NCBI GenBank assembly: GCA_026826555.1
Contig: JAKSZT010038599.1
Span: 1,806,634-1,870,633 of the forward strand
Origin: Tolypeutes matacus
Taxonomy: Eukaryota > Chordata > Mammalia > Cingulata > Chlamyphoridae
Length of the DNA: 64,000 nt
Direction: 5' to 3'
A model generated the notes under the pieces. The model was given only the letters and a program-made list of their open reading frames with translations, did no database searches and had not been told where the DNA came from. How positions within the stretch are numbered: the stretch's first letter is position 1; each line of letters starts with the position of its first letter. Made by a program: the position numbers and the translations under genes. Shown here piece by piece: positions 23,640 through 37,039 of the stretch.

Positions 23640-24360
23640 ACAATTCTAGTTGTTTTACATATTGATGCGACGTCAAGGGGGGGGGAGGGATCCCAACAAA
23701 GATCAAATTACACCTAAAACTAACTTAGTTGCCAGGATTATAGACTTTTTTGTATATATGAAGAAGCTACATGCAAACAGAACTTCAGTAAACACTTTTC
23801 ATATTAGAATACATATTTGTAACATTGCTTTCCATCTCCGATAAGTTTATGAAACTTTCCAAAGGTAAATGTGGCCACATGAATAGTTTTAATGGAATCA
23901 ATTTCCAGATCTTCAACTTCCCCAAAACTCTTTTTTAAATTTCATCTTCCCAAGTACACTTATGCTATAGCAGCTTATTTTCCACTTCCTCTCTCACAAT
24001 TGGCCTTCAGGCACCATTCCTCACCTTTCTGTGAGTCATTCATTCTAAGAGGAAAATCATCTGTAGTGCCAAACAAAGGGAGGGTTCTAAGTATTGTTGT
24101 TGGGTTAATAACTGGGTAACAAATCCTTTAGTAAAGTGGGTAATTGTTTCTGTCAACTTTGAAGGAGAGTGTAATCAGTTTGTCAGCTGACCATAAAATA
24201 CATTTCGATGACAAATCACTATGTGATTTTGGCCTGTAACTCAAAAGGAGTTCAACATTGGCCACTTTGCAAAAACTAGATAAGTCTTAGAATTTTATCT
24301 CATTTTATTTAGTTATTTCTTTCTTTTGCCTGCATTTCCTTTCTGAAAAGTTGCAATTGA
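23640..24360. other. No feature identified
   Basis: Includes a short G-run at 23678-23688. The plus ORFs at 23650-23844 and 23892-24119 show no domain or splice context, and I do not call them genes. Confidence 0.4.
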
Positions 24361-24369
24361 TCCAAAACT

Positions 24370-24555
24370 TGAAATCTTATTCAGGAGACAGACTGTTTGG
24401 ACTTGAACTCTAGCTTCACCAAAAGTAGTTGAGCAATTTTGGATAAGATATTTCATTCCTCTTTGCCTTACTTCCTCTTCTGTGAAAGAATAATAATAGT
24501 TACTCATCTCAGAGTCTTGTGTTCACAAGAAAATGTTTATATTTCAATCTTATAA
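24370..24555 (+). repeat. MIR SINE relic
   Basis: Contains 'gagacagactgtttggac', 'ttgaactctagcttcacc', 'gagcaattttggataagat', 'tctgtgaaagaataataata', in the order of the MIR core (agactgcctgg, gaatcccggctctgcc, gaccttgggcaagt, tctgtaaaatgggg). Plus strand. Confidence 0.75.
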
Positions 24556-24973
24556 ATTACTATTTGGGTCATACTGATGGCTAAATAAGGATTAGCTACT
24601 TTTATTATCATTGTAATTATTATTATAATTATTTTATATGTCAAGCTCATAAACCCTTCATTTTAGCAAAATTGTCCAAGAATGTCTAAGTTTTCTTTGC
24701 AAGCTTCTTTCATTCCCATGGGGATTAGCAACTTTCTTAAGGCATCATCCTCTAAGAATTTTCAATTTGTCTGATTTAGAAGCATAGGAATTTTTAAGCA
24801 GGAAAATGATTATATGTAATAACTATAAGCCAAATATAAAACACAAAAATATTCAAATAAATTTAATACAATTTTCTCCACACAATTTTTTTAAATGAAA
24901 AAGATCTTTTGTGAGGAAATTCTTTTTTGGACTGAATTTAGTCATGTAAAACATAGTTCTTTAGGAAAGAATC

Positions 24974-25165
24974 TGTGCATGGTGGCTTAGAGCTATGTTC
25001 CTGAGAAAAAACATGTTCTTATTCTATTCCTATGGGTGTGAACCCATTTTAAATGGGTTTTTGATGAGGTTACTTTTATAAAGGTGTGGCTCACCTCAAT
25101 CAGGATTGGTCTTAATCCTATTACTGAAGGCCCTATAGAGAAGAGCACAGAGAGAGAAATCAAGA
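24974..25165 (+). mobile_element. 5' fragment of a MaLR-like LTR
   Basis: The text 'ctattcctatgggtgtgaacc' and following 'tttttgatgaggttact' match the 5' third of the LTR at 1608-2078. The match stops near 25165, so the copy is 3'-truncated or has an internal deletion. The stretch 25170-25780 has no recognisable feature. Confidence 0.55.
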
Positions 25166-25781
25166 AGGAGTAAACAGAATTGAATGTCAGCAGAATCTGG
25201 AAAAAGAGATGGAATGATAAAACAGGATAATTAAAGAATCTGAAATTAGTAAATAATTTGCTATTCACCAGCTAGTCATGCATGTTAGCTGTTGATGGGC
25301 TATTTTTGCTGGACTGTTCTATTCAGCTCTTATAATTGAGCAAAGTCCACATGTTTGTGATCATAAGTCTCTGAAGGCATTTTTGATTTAATACAAGGGG
25401 CATAATGAGTATCCCAAGTGGTAATTAGAGTGTTCTTATGATAGCTTCCTTCTTGAGTGTCATGGAGTATGAGTGAAACCTCTAATAAATCACCTTTGAA
25501 TAACTGTAATTATAATACAGAACAGTTTTAAATCAAATTTAATTTCAATCAAAATAAAATCATTGTATACTTTTGTCTTCATTCGGAATCCTCAACATCT
25601 AAAGGTATATACCTCAAAATATACTTCTAATGTCATCTGTTGGCCCTTATACCTAACATAACATTTTGGGTGTCAAATTTTTCATAGAAGCATATTATTA
25701 CATATACACACACATTATTCTCTAGTCATATTTTTCTCATGAGCCACAATTTTCATTAAAAATAAAAATACTGCTGTCAAG

Positions 25782-26354
25782 CTGGTTGTGGTAGTTTGAG
25801 GTTATTTATGAATCCCCAAAAAAAGAAAGATGCTCGTAAACTAATCTATTCCTCTGGGTGTGATACCCTATGATTATATTAAATTCAAAGGTATTAATTT
25901 TACTTGATAAAACCAATTAAGGGCTTTTGATTTGGCCATGTCATTAAGGCATCACTCAAGTTGAGTCTCTGCCCCCAGGGTAGGCTGATATAAACGGGCA
26001 CTCACTCAAGAAGAAACATGGAAGAAGAGAGAACTTGATCATTTCAGTCCTGCCACATGACCTAAAGAAGTTTCAAACAGCTAAAGCACTGGGAAAAGAG
26101 ATGAGTCATTTGCCTAATAGGTGCAGTTGAAGAGAACAGAGCAGCTGAGCACCTGAGAAGACCCAAGAGACCAGGCAGAGATCGCTCACCTTCTTGCTTC
26201 AACACGTGGCAACAGCCTTTGGTGAGAAAGCAGCCTTGAGTTGGATTCTTTAGGGCTTTGTAACTGTAAGCTTTTACCCCAAAGAAATACCCTTTATAAA
26301 AGCCAACAGACTTCTGGTACTTTGCATCAGGACCCTTTGGCTGACTAAACTGGT
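25782..26354 (+). mobile_element. Solo LTR family B with perfect 5-bp duplication
   Basis: The LTR is 25787-26349 (563 bp), starting TGTGGTAGTTTG and ending TGACTAAA, where the expected terminal CA has decayed to AA. It is flanked by CTGGT at 25782-25786 and 26350-26354. It contains AAGAAATACC in the position of the AATAAA seen in sister copies (AAATAAATACC at 3804-3814). It served as the reference for the copies at 3471-3875 and 18496-19143. Confidence 0.85.
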
Positions 26355-27019
26355 CAGTTGCTTAGAAAATGTCAATTGCCTGGTGAATCTTCACAGGGCA
26401 CATTGTTAATTTTATCCTACACTACAGAGCATAGAATTTAAGGACATTCTACTATGAATATTTACATCTTCTTTCTTCAAAATGTCATTCCATCTCACTA
26501 AAAAATATTAGAACCAATATAACTTTTAGTTACCCCTAGGAATATAGAAAAAATATTTTGGATTAATATTTATTTCATTGAACTATTTAGTAGGTATCAG
26601 CTGATAAAATTGAATGAAATATCCAACTATTATCATCTCCAACTAAGGTTTTGTAATGGACTATAACACATCAAACTGGATTTTCACATTAGTAATAAAG
26701 TAATCCATGTACAGAATAAAAAGCCATTAATAATAAAAAATTCTGAACATAGTCCAGAGTACTTCCACTGGCAACAATACCAGAGGAAAAAAATGCCATC
26801 AAATGCTAGTGTTGGTATTTTGTTTGTGGAGCCTGAGGCAGAAATTTTTACATAAACATTTAAACTCTGTCAGGAGCTGGTCATTCATTCATTCCATTTT
26901 TTTTTTATTGGTCCAAAACCCCATATTTCTTTTAATACAGATTCTGGCCCTAGGCAGATTTTACTTTCCACAACCACACAAACCTAGAAGCAAAACAAAA
27001 TTTTGTTTTTCTTGTGCCA

Positions 27020-27190
27020 TGAAGCACCTGGAGAATTTTCTAAAATGCATAATGCCAGGTATCATGGACATAACTTGAATCATTTGCTCTCAGGTGAGAT
27101 CTAGAGATTATCATTTTTAAATCCCATCGGGACATTCTGAAATTCTGACATAGATGGTCCTTGGATTATTTTTGATGAAACATTTCTTTA
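27020..27190 (+). repeat. MER5-like hAT transposon relic
   Basis: The words 'cacctggagaattttctaaaatgca', 'atgccagg', 'ctagagatta', 'atttttaaatccc' (close variants) match the internal order of MER5A-type elements. Terminal inverted repeats are not clear. A MIR3/L2-like 3' end follows at 27245-27300 ('ggctttcaataaatatttg'). Confidence 0.5.
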
Positions 27191-27309
27191 GGCTAATAAT
27201 GTGTCTCTTAAAACAAATATTTTATTAGGGATGTATATGTTTAGTACTTAAGACAATGGTTGCTGTAGAATAGGCTTTCAATAAATATTTGTTGTTTTAA
27301 TGAGTGAAT

Positions 27310-28602
27310 TAATCCACATTTTGTTTTTTTTAAATGCTATTGTTTGCCTCTAAGTTTATAAGAAGAGGCAAACTCTAATAGTTTTATTAAAAACTTTTAT
27401 CAGTCTTGGAAAAATTATTGCAAAAAATATACTGTCTTCAAAAACAAACATCAGTTTGTGGTTCTTAATGTAGCATTAAACTGGGGGGTGCCTATTTTTT
27501 CACAGTACTTGAAAATATGAACATAGGCTTCAAATGGTGCTGGGGGTGGATGCAATTGAGAAAGATCCCACTGTAACAATTTCAAGATAGAAGTAAGATC
27601 AATAGACTAAAGCTTTGAAATCGTAGAAGACCAATATTTATATAAACTGGGTATATTTATGTTAACATTTTAGTAACCAGAGATTTTTAAGGTCATATTG
27701 ACATTCAAATGTGTGATGAGACAATCTGGAATACACATTTTAATATTTGCCATCTTTCAGGTGTACAAAATTCCAACTTAATCATTTTTCACCCACCAAC
27801 TGACTGTAAGGTTTTAGCAATGAGTTCAAAACTAGACATAATAATTTTGACATTGGGAGACTGAATTACAAGAAAGAGAGATAAAAAGGGGTCACAGGAT
27901 AAAATGTTTCTGCTCTCTAGTTTCATTCATATTGAATGCTTTTCACATTCCAGTAGCTGAATAAAATTGAAATTTGTCTGCCACACATATACAACCAAAG
28001 CTTGAGAATGACCTCCCACCTACATAGTCTAACTTTGAAATCAACTCAATTAACAATTGTGGCTATATATCCTCTATCCTCAACATAATGAGCTTTAATC
28101 AAACAATGAAAAAGAATTGAGATTACAACTTTATTATGGTAATTCATGGATCATACTAACTTGTTGGAAAAGAGAAAGCGTTAAGGAGTCAAATTAACAT
28201 AATTGGTATTTAGTCATTGAAAAATACTCCAATAGTATACTTGTTTTGTCTGGGAGGTAAAGTGCAGCACAAAATCAGGTTGGTACATTAAAAATTAAGA
28301 AAAAAAAAACTTTAAAAACTTTCATATTCCAAGTGAAATGTGAGTTATTTTACTTTTATTAAAATTAAAAATTTTACCAAAAAATAAACAATTATTAATA
28401 CAAACTATTTTACTTATTTTTATTCAGTTTCTGAGATCTAACTGTAATACTTGCAAATCTTTTTGCAGCCTACATCACTCAGTTCCATAATGCAGGTGAA
28501 TGCTAAGAAAATAAATATTGTCAATTATAATTTTTAAAACAAGATATTGGCATGACTTTAATATTCTTTGCTTTTTTGTCAGTTCTTAATTATATCAATA
28601 AT

Positions 28603-28648
<46 letters not shown>

Positions 28649-29790
28649 AATTTGTAATAACCCAATGATATATATAACAGGGCTACATATACTTAAAACT
28701 TAAGAAATGTATTTTCTTTAGCAATAAATATTACAATTCTCAAGCATCATTTAGGGTACCATGTTTTAAATTACAATAATTTTATATTCATCTTTTCATG
28801 TCAAGTGGATTTTTAAAAATTATTATGACAAGGAGTACTATTTATCTCATCATTGACCGTAATTTATTGCAACATAGCATATACTTTATATCTTTGAGTG
28901 GATGATTCCATTTTCTTATTCTTTTTAAAAATATTATGTTTTTATATTTCAATTATATTTGCTTATCTTTCCACTTAGACTAATGTAAAAGAATAATCTT
29001 TAACCCCAATTATGGAACATACCTAGTCAAATAGGGACTAAGTATATTATTTATGTTAAAAGATCTTTCCCAATAAAATATTCTACTTAAACTAACCCAA
29101 ATTACTTATTAAAAATAATAAGGATCAATACCAAGATTATTCCCAATGTTTTGCACCTGCTTCCAAACAATGTTGCAAGTCACAATGTAGAAATATTTGA
29201 AAATAGCCCTGCTCTCAAAATGTACATTTTATATTGCTCTACTTTACCTTTAGTTATAACTCCAGCAAAGAGCACTGACTACTGCTGAGAATACAGCAGT
29301 GAGGAGAAACTGGCACATCAAATAAATAAAATAAAGTAAATTTTCACTTAAACTTACCTATGTGCACAAAAGCATCTTTTCCCCTATTAAACAGAAATTT
29401 ATATGAGTTAACAGGTATATCACCCAGAGCTTCAGATACTTCAAAGACTTTTCACAGTTTAAGGGATATTTGAAAAAAATTAATGTGATAATCAAACTAT
29501 TTAGATTCATGATCATTGGTCATATTATTTATGTAGTCATCTTGGGGGTTTTGTTCTACTGTTGAAAACAAAAAGATATATAAATTATAAGAATTAGATC
29601 TGAACAATGGAATCTATATTATCTGATTTTGAAAACAAACATCAAAAGAAATTTGGATAACAGAGAAAAAAGAAAATAAAAAGTCATGTTTAAATGGTTT
29701 ATTTCACATTGCTTTTGTATAAAAACAAACTTGTGTATCATGTGTTAGTATAGGCATGATAGGATATTGAAAAGTTGAAGAAAGGCAGAA
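27310..29790. other. Long AT-rich stretch, no gene seen
   Basis: No ORF above 60 codons occurs in about 3 kb. Apart from the microsatellite at 28603-28647 I recognise no repeat, RNA gene or splice-bounded exon. Confidence 0.45.
28603..28647. repeat. (TG)n(TA)n microsatellite
   Basis: Five TG units pass into about sixteen TA units. Such TA runs can extrude cruciforms. The length may be polymorphic. Confidence 0.9.
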
Positions 29791-29794
29791 CATT

Positions 29795-29965
29795 GCCCCT
29801 TACATTGGCTGCTCATTAAAATCATCTGGGACATTTCTAAATATGCTGATGCCTGGGCTTCACCTTCAGAGATTCTTACTTGAATGGTTTGACTGATCAT
29901 GGGGCATTATTGTTTTAAAACACTCTCCAAGTTACTATACATCATTGAGAAACCTGATCTACAAT
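29795..29965 (+). repeat. MER5-like hAT transposon relic
   Basis: 'ctcattaaaatcatctgggaca', 'aatatgctgatgcctgggcttcacc', 'cagagattctta' and 'gagaaacctgatctac' (close variants) follow the MER5A order on the plus strand. The 30000-30298 flank shows nothing. Confidence 0.65.
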
Positions 29966-30346
29966 TAAGACCAAATAAAACAAAGCAAATCATTTTAATG
30001 ATTACTCCTTTGTCACTTGTGTCACATTTCTATTTGATAAAATTAGCAAATGTTTTAGACTGTAAATTACATTAATTGTATACTACTTGCTTCTTTTAAT
30101 GTTAGTATTGTCACAGTTGTGTCGAGTATAAATTTTTTCCAATTTAAACAAGGCAAAAACTTTGATAAATTCCTAATATATTTGAACTATATATGAAGAA
30201 AATATTTCATCAAATTTTTTAAAGTTCATCAGTCACTTAAGGGTCTAAACTTTGTACTTTATTAACCATTTATCAAATGTAAATATAATCTGAAAAGTGA
30301 AATTTACAAATACAGCTAATAAACAACAGTTAATCCAGACCCTAAC

Positions 30347-31975
30347 TTTTATTATTATTATTATTTTTAAAGAATCTTTAGATGACATAAATGTTACATA
30401 AAAATATAGGGGATTCCCATATACCTCAACACTTCCCCCTCCCACAATTTTCCTTATTAACAACATCTTTCATTAGTGTGGTACATTTGTTACAATTGAT
30501 GAACATATATTGAAACATTACAACTAACCATGGTCTATAGTTTACCTTAAGGTTTACACTTTGCACCATAGAATTTTATAGGTTTTGAAAAAATGTATAA
30601 TGGCCTGTATCTGTCATTTAAATGTCATACAGAATAATTCCAATATCCCAAAAATGTCCCATGTTACACGTACTCTTCCACCTCTCTCCCCTCAGAACTT
30701 CTGGTGATCTCTGTCTTTATATTAATGTTACAATTTCTTCCATTATTAGAATATTAAAAATATTTAATTCATAGTTGCATATTTAGTTCATAGTTGCATT
30801 CCCCCCTTATGTTTGGTCGTTCCTCAATCTTGAGGATTTGGGGATGGTAATGCCTACTCTGGTTCCAATTGAGGAGACTAAGATCCCATGGGGCAGATGG
30901 ATGGAAATGTCTTTGCTTGCACCTTCTGTTTTTTGGGATGGGCATTGTCCATCATCATACTTTTGTTGTTCTGGGTGAGTTTGATGAATTGGAGGGTAGG
31001 TGTTGGCTGCAACTCTGCTGATATTCAGGGCCCAACCGGCATATGAACAGATTGAAGTCTCTGGGGCACATATTTAATGGGTATAATACTAATTATAGGT
31101 TCAAATAAAAGGGGCATAAGAACCATGTGTAAGAAATTATAAATGAGCCCAGCTCCAATACATTTGGGGGACAGGTTACCCTATATTCCAAGGTAAGGCC
31201 CACTGACAGGGTGACGAATTCCTGGCATTGTCTACCCTGCCTATAGTGTCCAGATGTCTCTAGAGCCAGCAGAAGTGCCCCTGCTTGAAGCACTGTTTAC
31301 TCTGACAGTCAATGAGATCCTCCTAACACGTGCATAAACGTAACTTCTGGAATGACCTCCCTACTCACTATGAAATTTTTTAGCCATGAATACTTATTTG
31401 TATTTAATATTGCCCCCTTTTACTCAAGGTCTTTTTCCAAATGCACTGCTGGTTGGCACTTCATAATAATCTCTTGGTGCCAGGGAACCTCATCCCTGGG
31501 AGTCATGTTGCATGCCAGGGAGAAGGTAGTGAGTTTATATGCTGAGTTTGGCTTAGAAAGAGGCCACATTAGAGCAATAAGGAGGCTTTCAGGAGGTAAC
31601 TATTAGACGATATATAATTCTAGGTTAAGTTTCAATTTCACAAGAACAAGGTTTATAAGTACAAATATCAGTATCAAGAGCCTGGCCTATGGATTTGTCC
31701 TCCTTGGCTATGCACTACCCATGTATTCTAGGGATTCTTACCACTCTATTAGAGAATGTAGCAGGACTCCCCAGGAGGGAAATGCAATATTCTTCCAGTT
31801 ATTGTGTGGATTGCCATCCACGGAGACAACACCCCATGACCATTTGGACATGTTCATATTCCATAGAGGAGTGTCCCAGGTGCATCCTTCCCACACATTC
31901 CCCCCACCACAGACATCCCACACCAGTGATCCTTCCCTGCCACAGCTGCAACTTTTCTTAAACCCAAAACCTCTC
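30347..31975 (-). mobile_element. L1 3' UTR copy B
   Basis: On the plus strand it starts in a T-rich tail and matches 38940-40550 in detail, for example 'caatcttgaggattt' (30826 and 39391), 'ggctgcaactctgctg' (31006 and 39581) and 'catccctgggagtcatg' (31490 and 40071). It contains no ORF2 sequence, so it is a copy truncated inside the unusually long 3' UTR. Short ORFs here, including those at 31689-31990, are shadows. Confidence 0.8.
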
Positions 31976-32105
31976 CAAAAAAAAAGCTAAAAATTAAATA
32001 AAAATAATAAAACATAAAAATAAAAAAATAAAATATGAAAATTAAAAATAAAAAGATACAAAAATTAGAAGACAAAATTTTAAAATATATAATTTTTTTT
32101 TTTAA
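31976..32105. repeat. A-rich low-complexity tract ending in a T run
   Basis: A (TAAAA)n-like stretch is followed by 13 T at about 32092-32104. It marks the junction between the two L1 copies and may include the tail of the second one. Confidence 0.75.
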
Positions 32106-32189
32106 ATTTGCATTGTGTATTTCAATCCTGTAAGACCTGCTATCTTTCATGGAGAGTGACAATTTCTTCTATGTGTTGCCCCAGTGTCT

Positions 32190-35100
32190 TATGATGTTTC
32201 ACTTTATTTTCAAAGAAGCTTTAGGTAACAGAAAAGTCACATAGAAAATATTGGGGATTCTCATATACCCCATCCCCTCCCCCTCTCACATGTTCCCTTA
32301 TTAATAAAATCTTACATGAGTATAATACATTTGTTACAATTGATGAACAAATATTGAAGCATTACCACTAACCATGGTCAAAGGCTTGCATTATGTTTCA
32401 CATTCTGTACCATACACTTTTATAAGTTCTAACAAAATGCATAATGGTCTATAACGGTCATTGTAATTTGATGCAGAAAAATTCCAGTGCCCTAAAAATG
32501 CCCCATGCTCCATCCATTCTTCTCTCTCCCTCCCTTCAGAACACGTGGTAACCACTAGGTTGTGATTTTTGAAGAATAAGGTTCATAGTTACATGCATTA
32601 ATATTGAGGGCTTTACATATTGGTCAGTCCTCTTTTTTTAGGCACTACCTATGTTCTCTAGAGACTCTTGTCCCTCTATTTGAGAACCTAACAGGACTCA
32701 CCAGGATGGGAGTTTAATATTTTTTTGTTTATTTTGTAGGTCTCCACCCACTAAGATAACACCCAATAACAAGATGAACACTTTCATACTACATAGAAGC
32801 ATGCCCTAGGTGCACTCTTTCCCACATGTCCCCCCACCCTTGATGTCCTGCATCAATAAGCTTCTCCTGCCGTATTCTCTAAAAAAACATTACCATCTTG
32901 TACTTTTAACCAAAGACCTAGAAGTCTCCAGAGTTCACTTGTTCTTTCTTCCAGCCATCTCCATAGTTCCATGGATAGTCCAACTCAACTTCCACCACTC
33001 TGCTCACCCTCACATTCCAGCACTGTCGACCCCACTCACATCCCTGCACCACTATCATCCCCAGCCACTGCCCAACTACCTCCTTCCACCTTACCATTGT
33101 TTTTGCCCATATTGAGCATCAGCTCACCACACTCTGTTCCCTTTCTGTCTCCTGATAACCTATCTTCCAGACTCTCGTTCTGTGAATCTCCTCAATTATG
33201 CTTAGGTCATATCAGTGAGGTCATGTAATATTTGTCCTTTTGTGACTGACTTACTTCACTCAACATAAGGTCTTCAAGATTCATTCATATCCACCCTTGT
33301 GACGATACTTCATTCCTTCTTGCAGCTGAGTGATATTTGATTGTGTGCATATACCATAATTTCTTAATCTGTTCATCTGTTGATGAACTCTTGGGTTGCT
33401 CCCAACTTTTGGCAATAGTGAATAATGCTGCTATGAACATTGTTGTGCATATATCTGTTCATGTCCTTGAAGCAAAAATGTTCAATTTTGAGGAAGCTTC
33501 ATTTATCTAGTTTTCTTTCATGGCTCACACTTTGGATGTAAAGTTTATGAAACCATTTATTAAAAAGTCTTGTAGATGCTTCCCTATATTATCTTCTTGG
33601 AACCTTAGGGTCTTGGCTCTTATATTTAGATCTTTAATCCCTCTTGAGTTAATTTTTGTGTAGGGAATGAGATGGTGATCTCTCTCATTCTTTTGGATAT
33701 GGGTATCCAGTTCTCCCAGCAAAATTTGTTGAAGAGGCCATTCTGACCTAATTGAGTGCGATTGGTGTCTTGCTGAATATCAGTTAAACATATTTGCAAA
33801 AATCTATATCAAAACACTCAATTTGCTTCCATTGGTCAGTATTTCTATCTTTGTGCCAATGCTATGCAATTTTTACCACTGTAGCTTTGTAGAATGCTGT
33901 AAAGTCAGGCAGCATGATTCCTCCTTTTTTTTTTTTTTTTTTTTTTTTCACAATGTTTTTGGCTTTCAGGGCCTTTTACCCTTTCAAATAAATTTCATAA
34001 TTAGTTTTTCCAATTCAGTAAAAAATGCTGGTGCAATTTTTATTGGGATTGCATTAAATATGTAAATCACTTTGGGTACAGCAGACATCTTAATGATATT
34101 TACACTTCCAATCCATGAACATGGAATATTCTTCCATTTGCTTAGGTCTTCTTTGATTACCTATAACAATGTTGTGTAGTTTTCTGTGTAGAAGTCCTTT
34201 ACATCTTTCGATAAGTTTATTCCTAGATATTTTAATATTTTAGTTGCTATTGTTAATGGATTTATTTTCTTAATTTCTTCCTCAGATCACTCATTATTAG
34301 TGTACACAAATGTTATTGATTTTTTTGCATGTTAGGCTTATATGCTGCCACTTTATTGAACTTGTTTATCAGCTCTAAAAGCTTTGTTGTAGATTTTTCA
34401 GGGCTTTCTATGTATAGGATCCTGTCATCTGCAAAAAGTGAGATTTTTACTTCTTCCTTTCCAATTTGGATGCCTTTTATATCTTTTTCTTGCCTAAGTG
34501 CTAGAGCAAGTACTTCTAACACAATGGTAAATAAGATTAGTGATAGTGGGCCTTCTTGTATTGTTCCAGATTTTAGAAGAAAGTCTTTAGCATTTTACCA
34601 TTGGATATGATGTTAGTTGTGGGTTTTTCATATATACCCTTTATCTTGTTGACGAAGTTTCTTTCTATACTTATCTTTTGAAGTTTTTTTTTTTAATCAA
34701 AAAGGATGCTGTTTATTTTCTAAAATGCTTTTTCTGCATCAATAGAGATGATGATAATTTTTTTCTTTCAATCTGTTAATGTGGAATATCACATTGATTT
34801 TCTTGTGTTGAACCATACTTGCATACCAAGGATGAAACCCACTTGCTTATGGTGTATGATTTATTTGATGTGTTGTTGAATATGATTAGCAAGTATTTTC
34901 TTGAGGATTTATCATCCAGGTTCATTAGAGGGATTGGTCTGTAATTTTCTTTTCGTTTGGTGTCTTTATGTGGCTTTGGCAATAAGGGTGATGCTGGCAT
35001 TATAGAATGAGTTAGGCAATATTTCCTCCACTTCTACTTTTTGGAAGAATTTAAGAAGAACTGGTATTATTTCTTTCTGGAATGATTGGTAGAGTTCACC

Positions 35101-35412
35101 TGTGAAGCCATCTGGTCCTTGGTTCTTCTTACTTGGGAGGTTTTCGATGACTAACTCAATCTCATTACTTGTGATTAGTCTGTTGTTCATCAATTTCTTC
35201 TTTTGTCAATGTAGGCTACTTGTGTATTTCTAGAAATTTGTCCATTTCATCTAAGTTATCCATCTTGTTGGTATACAGTTTTTGAAAGTATGCTCTTATT
35301 ATACTCTTTGTTTCTGTGAGATCTGTGGCAACATCCTCTGCCTTGGTTTTTCTATTTTTATATATATTTACATCTTCTCTCTTTTTTTCTGTTATTCTAG
35401 CTAAGGGTTTGT
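32190..35412 (-). mobile_element. L1 copy A: 3' UTR plus ORF2 C-terminal half, 5'-truncated
   Basis: The 3' UTR runs from about 32190 with an internal deletion near 32556, where the text jumps over about 900 bp present in the copy at 38.9 kb. ORF2 antisense follows from about 33260. The minus-strand ORF 34313-34522 contains the reverse-transcriptase FADD catalytic motif, and 34966-35193 encodes the upstream RT segment with a '[11 protein letters not shown]' motif. A 24-T run at 33934-33957 lies inside. The copy ends at 35412 in RT sequence, so no endonuclease remains. It is dead: several frameshifts and stops. Confidence 0.85.
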
Positions 35413-35463
35413 AAAATTTGCAAATATAACCAATAAACCACAGCTAATCCAGACTCTTTTAAC

Positions 35464-37030
35464 TTTTAAAAACATTTTTTTTAATGAGAAATGTCAGTTT
35501 TCCCCTTGCCCTTAGTAGTTTGTGTAGATAGTCCGCAACCACTAGAAAACCACAAACATGCCACTATACACTATACTCTGAAATGCTATCAAAAGGGAGT
35601 GGAGTTTTAGATAATCATACTTAAAACAAAGCGTCAAAATGTACTTTTATAACATATACTTTTTCACAAATTAAATCTTCATTTTCTTTACATATTCATT
35701 CCTAACAGCCTTAGTATTCTTAATATGAAGAGAGAATGCCTGCTTCTAGCATATATTCAGCTCAGTATCTTATCATGGTGCATTTTGCATGGATATATTT
35801 TGATAATTAAAGTTTCAATGGATGACTTCTTAAATTTATGAACTACATTATCATTTTATGCACATTTTAATTTACAACCTGAATTAGTAGCTTGTATTAT
35901 TGTCATTAAGAAAAATAGAAAAATAGTACTAGCAATTATAAATGGCATGAGTTGATGTAAGCATTTTTGTTAGCCCTGAAGCAGTTCTGATAGCTTTATT
36001 GTCTTAATCAAGTTAGTGAACTCCCTTTATTGCTCTTTGGAAGTGGTAGTTTTGAACACATGCTGGGGTGTTAGTTCACTGTTGCCAAATTAAAAATGAT
36101 AATTCTCATGTGTGAAATAACTGTATGGACTAATGACCAAATATTTTTATAATTTGAGCCACTATTGCAGCAGGTTGCCAAACAATTAGACAACATTACA
36201 TAATATATGCTTAATGTAAAGAAAAAAAAAAAAAGATATCTGTAATACGACAGAACAAAGGCAATAGAAAGAGGATAAAAATATTATATATATTTCAATA
36301 ATTAAAACACACAGAAGATTTAATATTTTGATTGCAAATAGTAAAAATAAGCTCATGTATCCTAACTTCTTAATACCCCAAGTATTTAATGGAATTAATA
36401 TTTATTGTACCTGCTTGGGAAAAAAAATGAAAATGTGATTAAAGAACTGTTATTAGCAGAGCTCTTGACCTTGTGGAATTGAGAGTCTTATTTTGGGAGA
36501 TTTACCTGTAGTAAATGCACCTTTCAGGAAGGAAAAGTCTGAAAATTGGAAATGATTAAGGGAAATAAATTTCTGGAAAGAGTGCATTGGGAGGTAAGTC
36601 AAGTATGGATGATGAAGTGTCTGAAATATAAAATTTGACTTTGAAGTTTATCTAAAGGGCAAAGAAGAGTCACCTAATAAGCTTTGTATTATATAGGGAA
36701 ATTATTCTTGTGGCAATCCAAAGGTTGTATTTGAGGGAGTTAAGTGGATTGATTAGGAATCTTTTGTTATAACCCATGTGGGATTTCACTATAGGTAATG
36801 ATATAGAAACAGCTGTAAATGGAGATCAAAGACCAGTTAGAACAAATTTATAGAAGTAACATGTACATAATTTTGTGATGTTAAATAAGGGCATGAGAGG
36901 AAAATAAACGGTAAGGTAATCTCCCAGATATTAGCTTGCTATGTAGAAGAATGTTGCTTTCAGTACATGAGAGAGTACTACAGAAGTAGAAGCAGTTATT
37001 GAAGATAAGAAAAATCAGTGTAACAGAATC
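35464..37030. other. No feature identified
   Basis: AT-rich unique-looking sequence. No ORF of note, no recognisable repeat apart from short A runs (36222-36234, 36421-36427). Confidence 0.4.
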
Positions 37031-37039
37031 TCGCAACTT

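Larger units (their letters stand above)
30299..35463 (-). mobile_element. Composite L1 insertion within a long flanking direct repeat
   Basis: The insertion is bracketed by 30299-30346 and 35413-35463, which align over about 48-51 bp with roughly 84% identity by eye (shared core 'taatccagac'). On the left the repeat meets a T-rich tail ('ttttattattattatt'); on the right it meets the truncated 5' end of L1 ORF2. Inside are two L1 3' UTR copies in the same orientation (30347-31975 and 32190 onward), separated by A-rich sequence. The flanking repeat is far longer than the usual 7-20 bp L1 target duplication. Confidence 0.7.

Noticed and set aside
28603..28647. TA-rich tract as an origin or matrix-attachment element
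   Set aside because: It is a simple microsatellite; nothing beyond base composition supports a function.
31689..31990. Overlapping 90-codon plus ORFs rich in Pro, His and Ser
   Set aside because: They lie wholly in the L1 3' UTR, where the same stretch in sister copies is not open.
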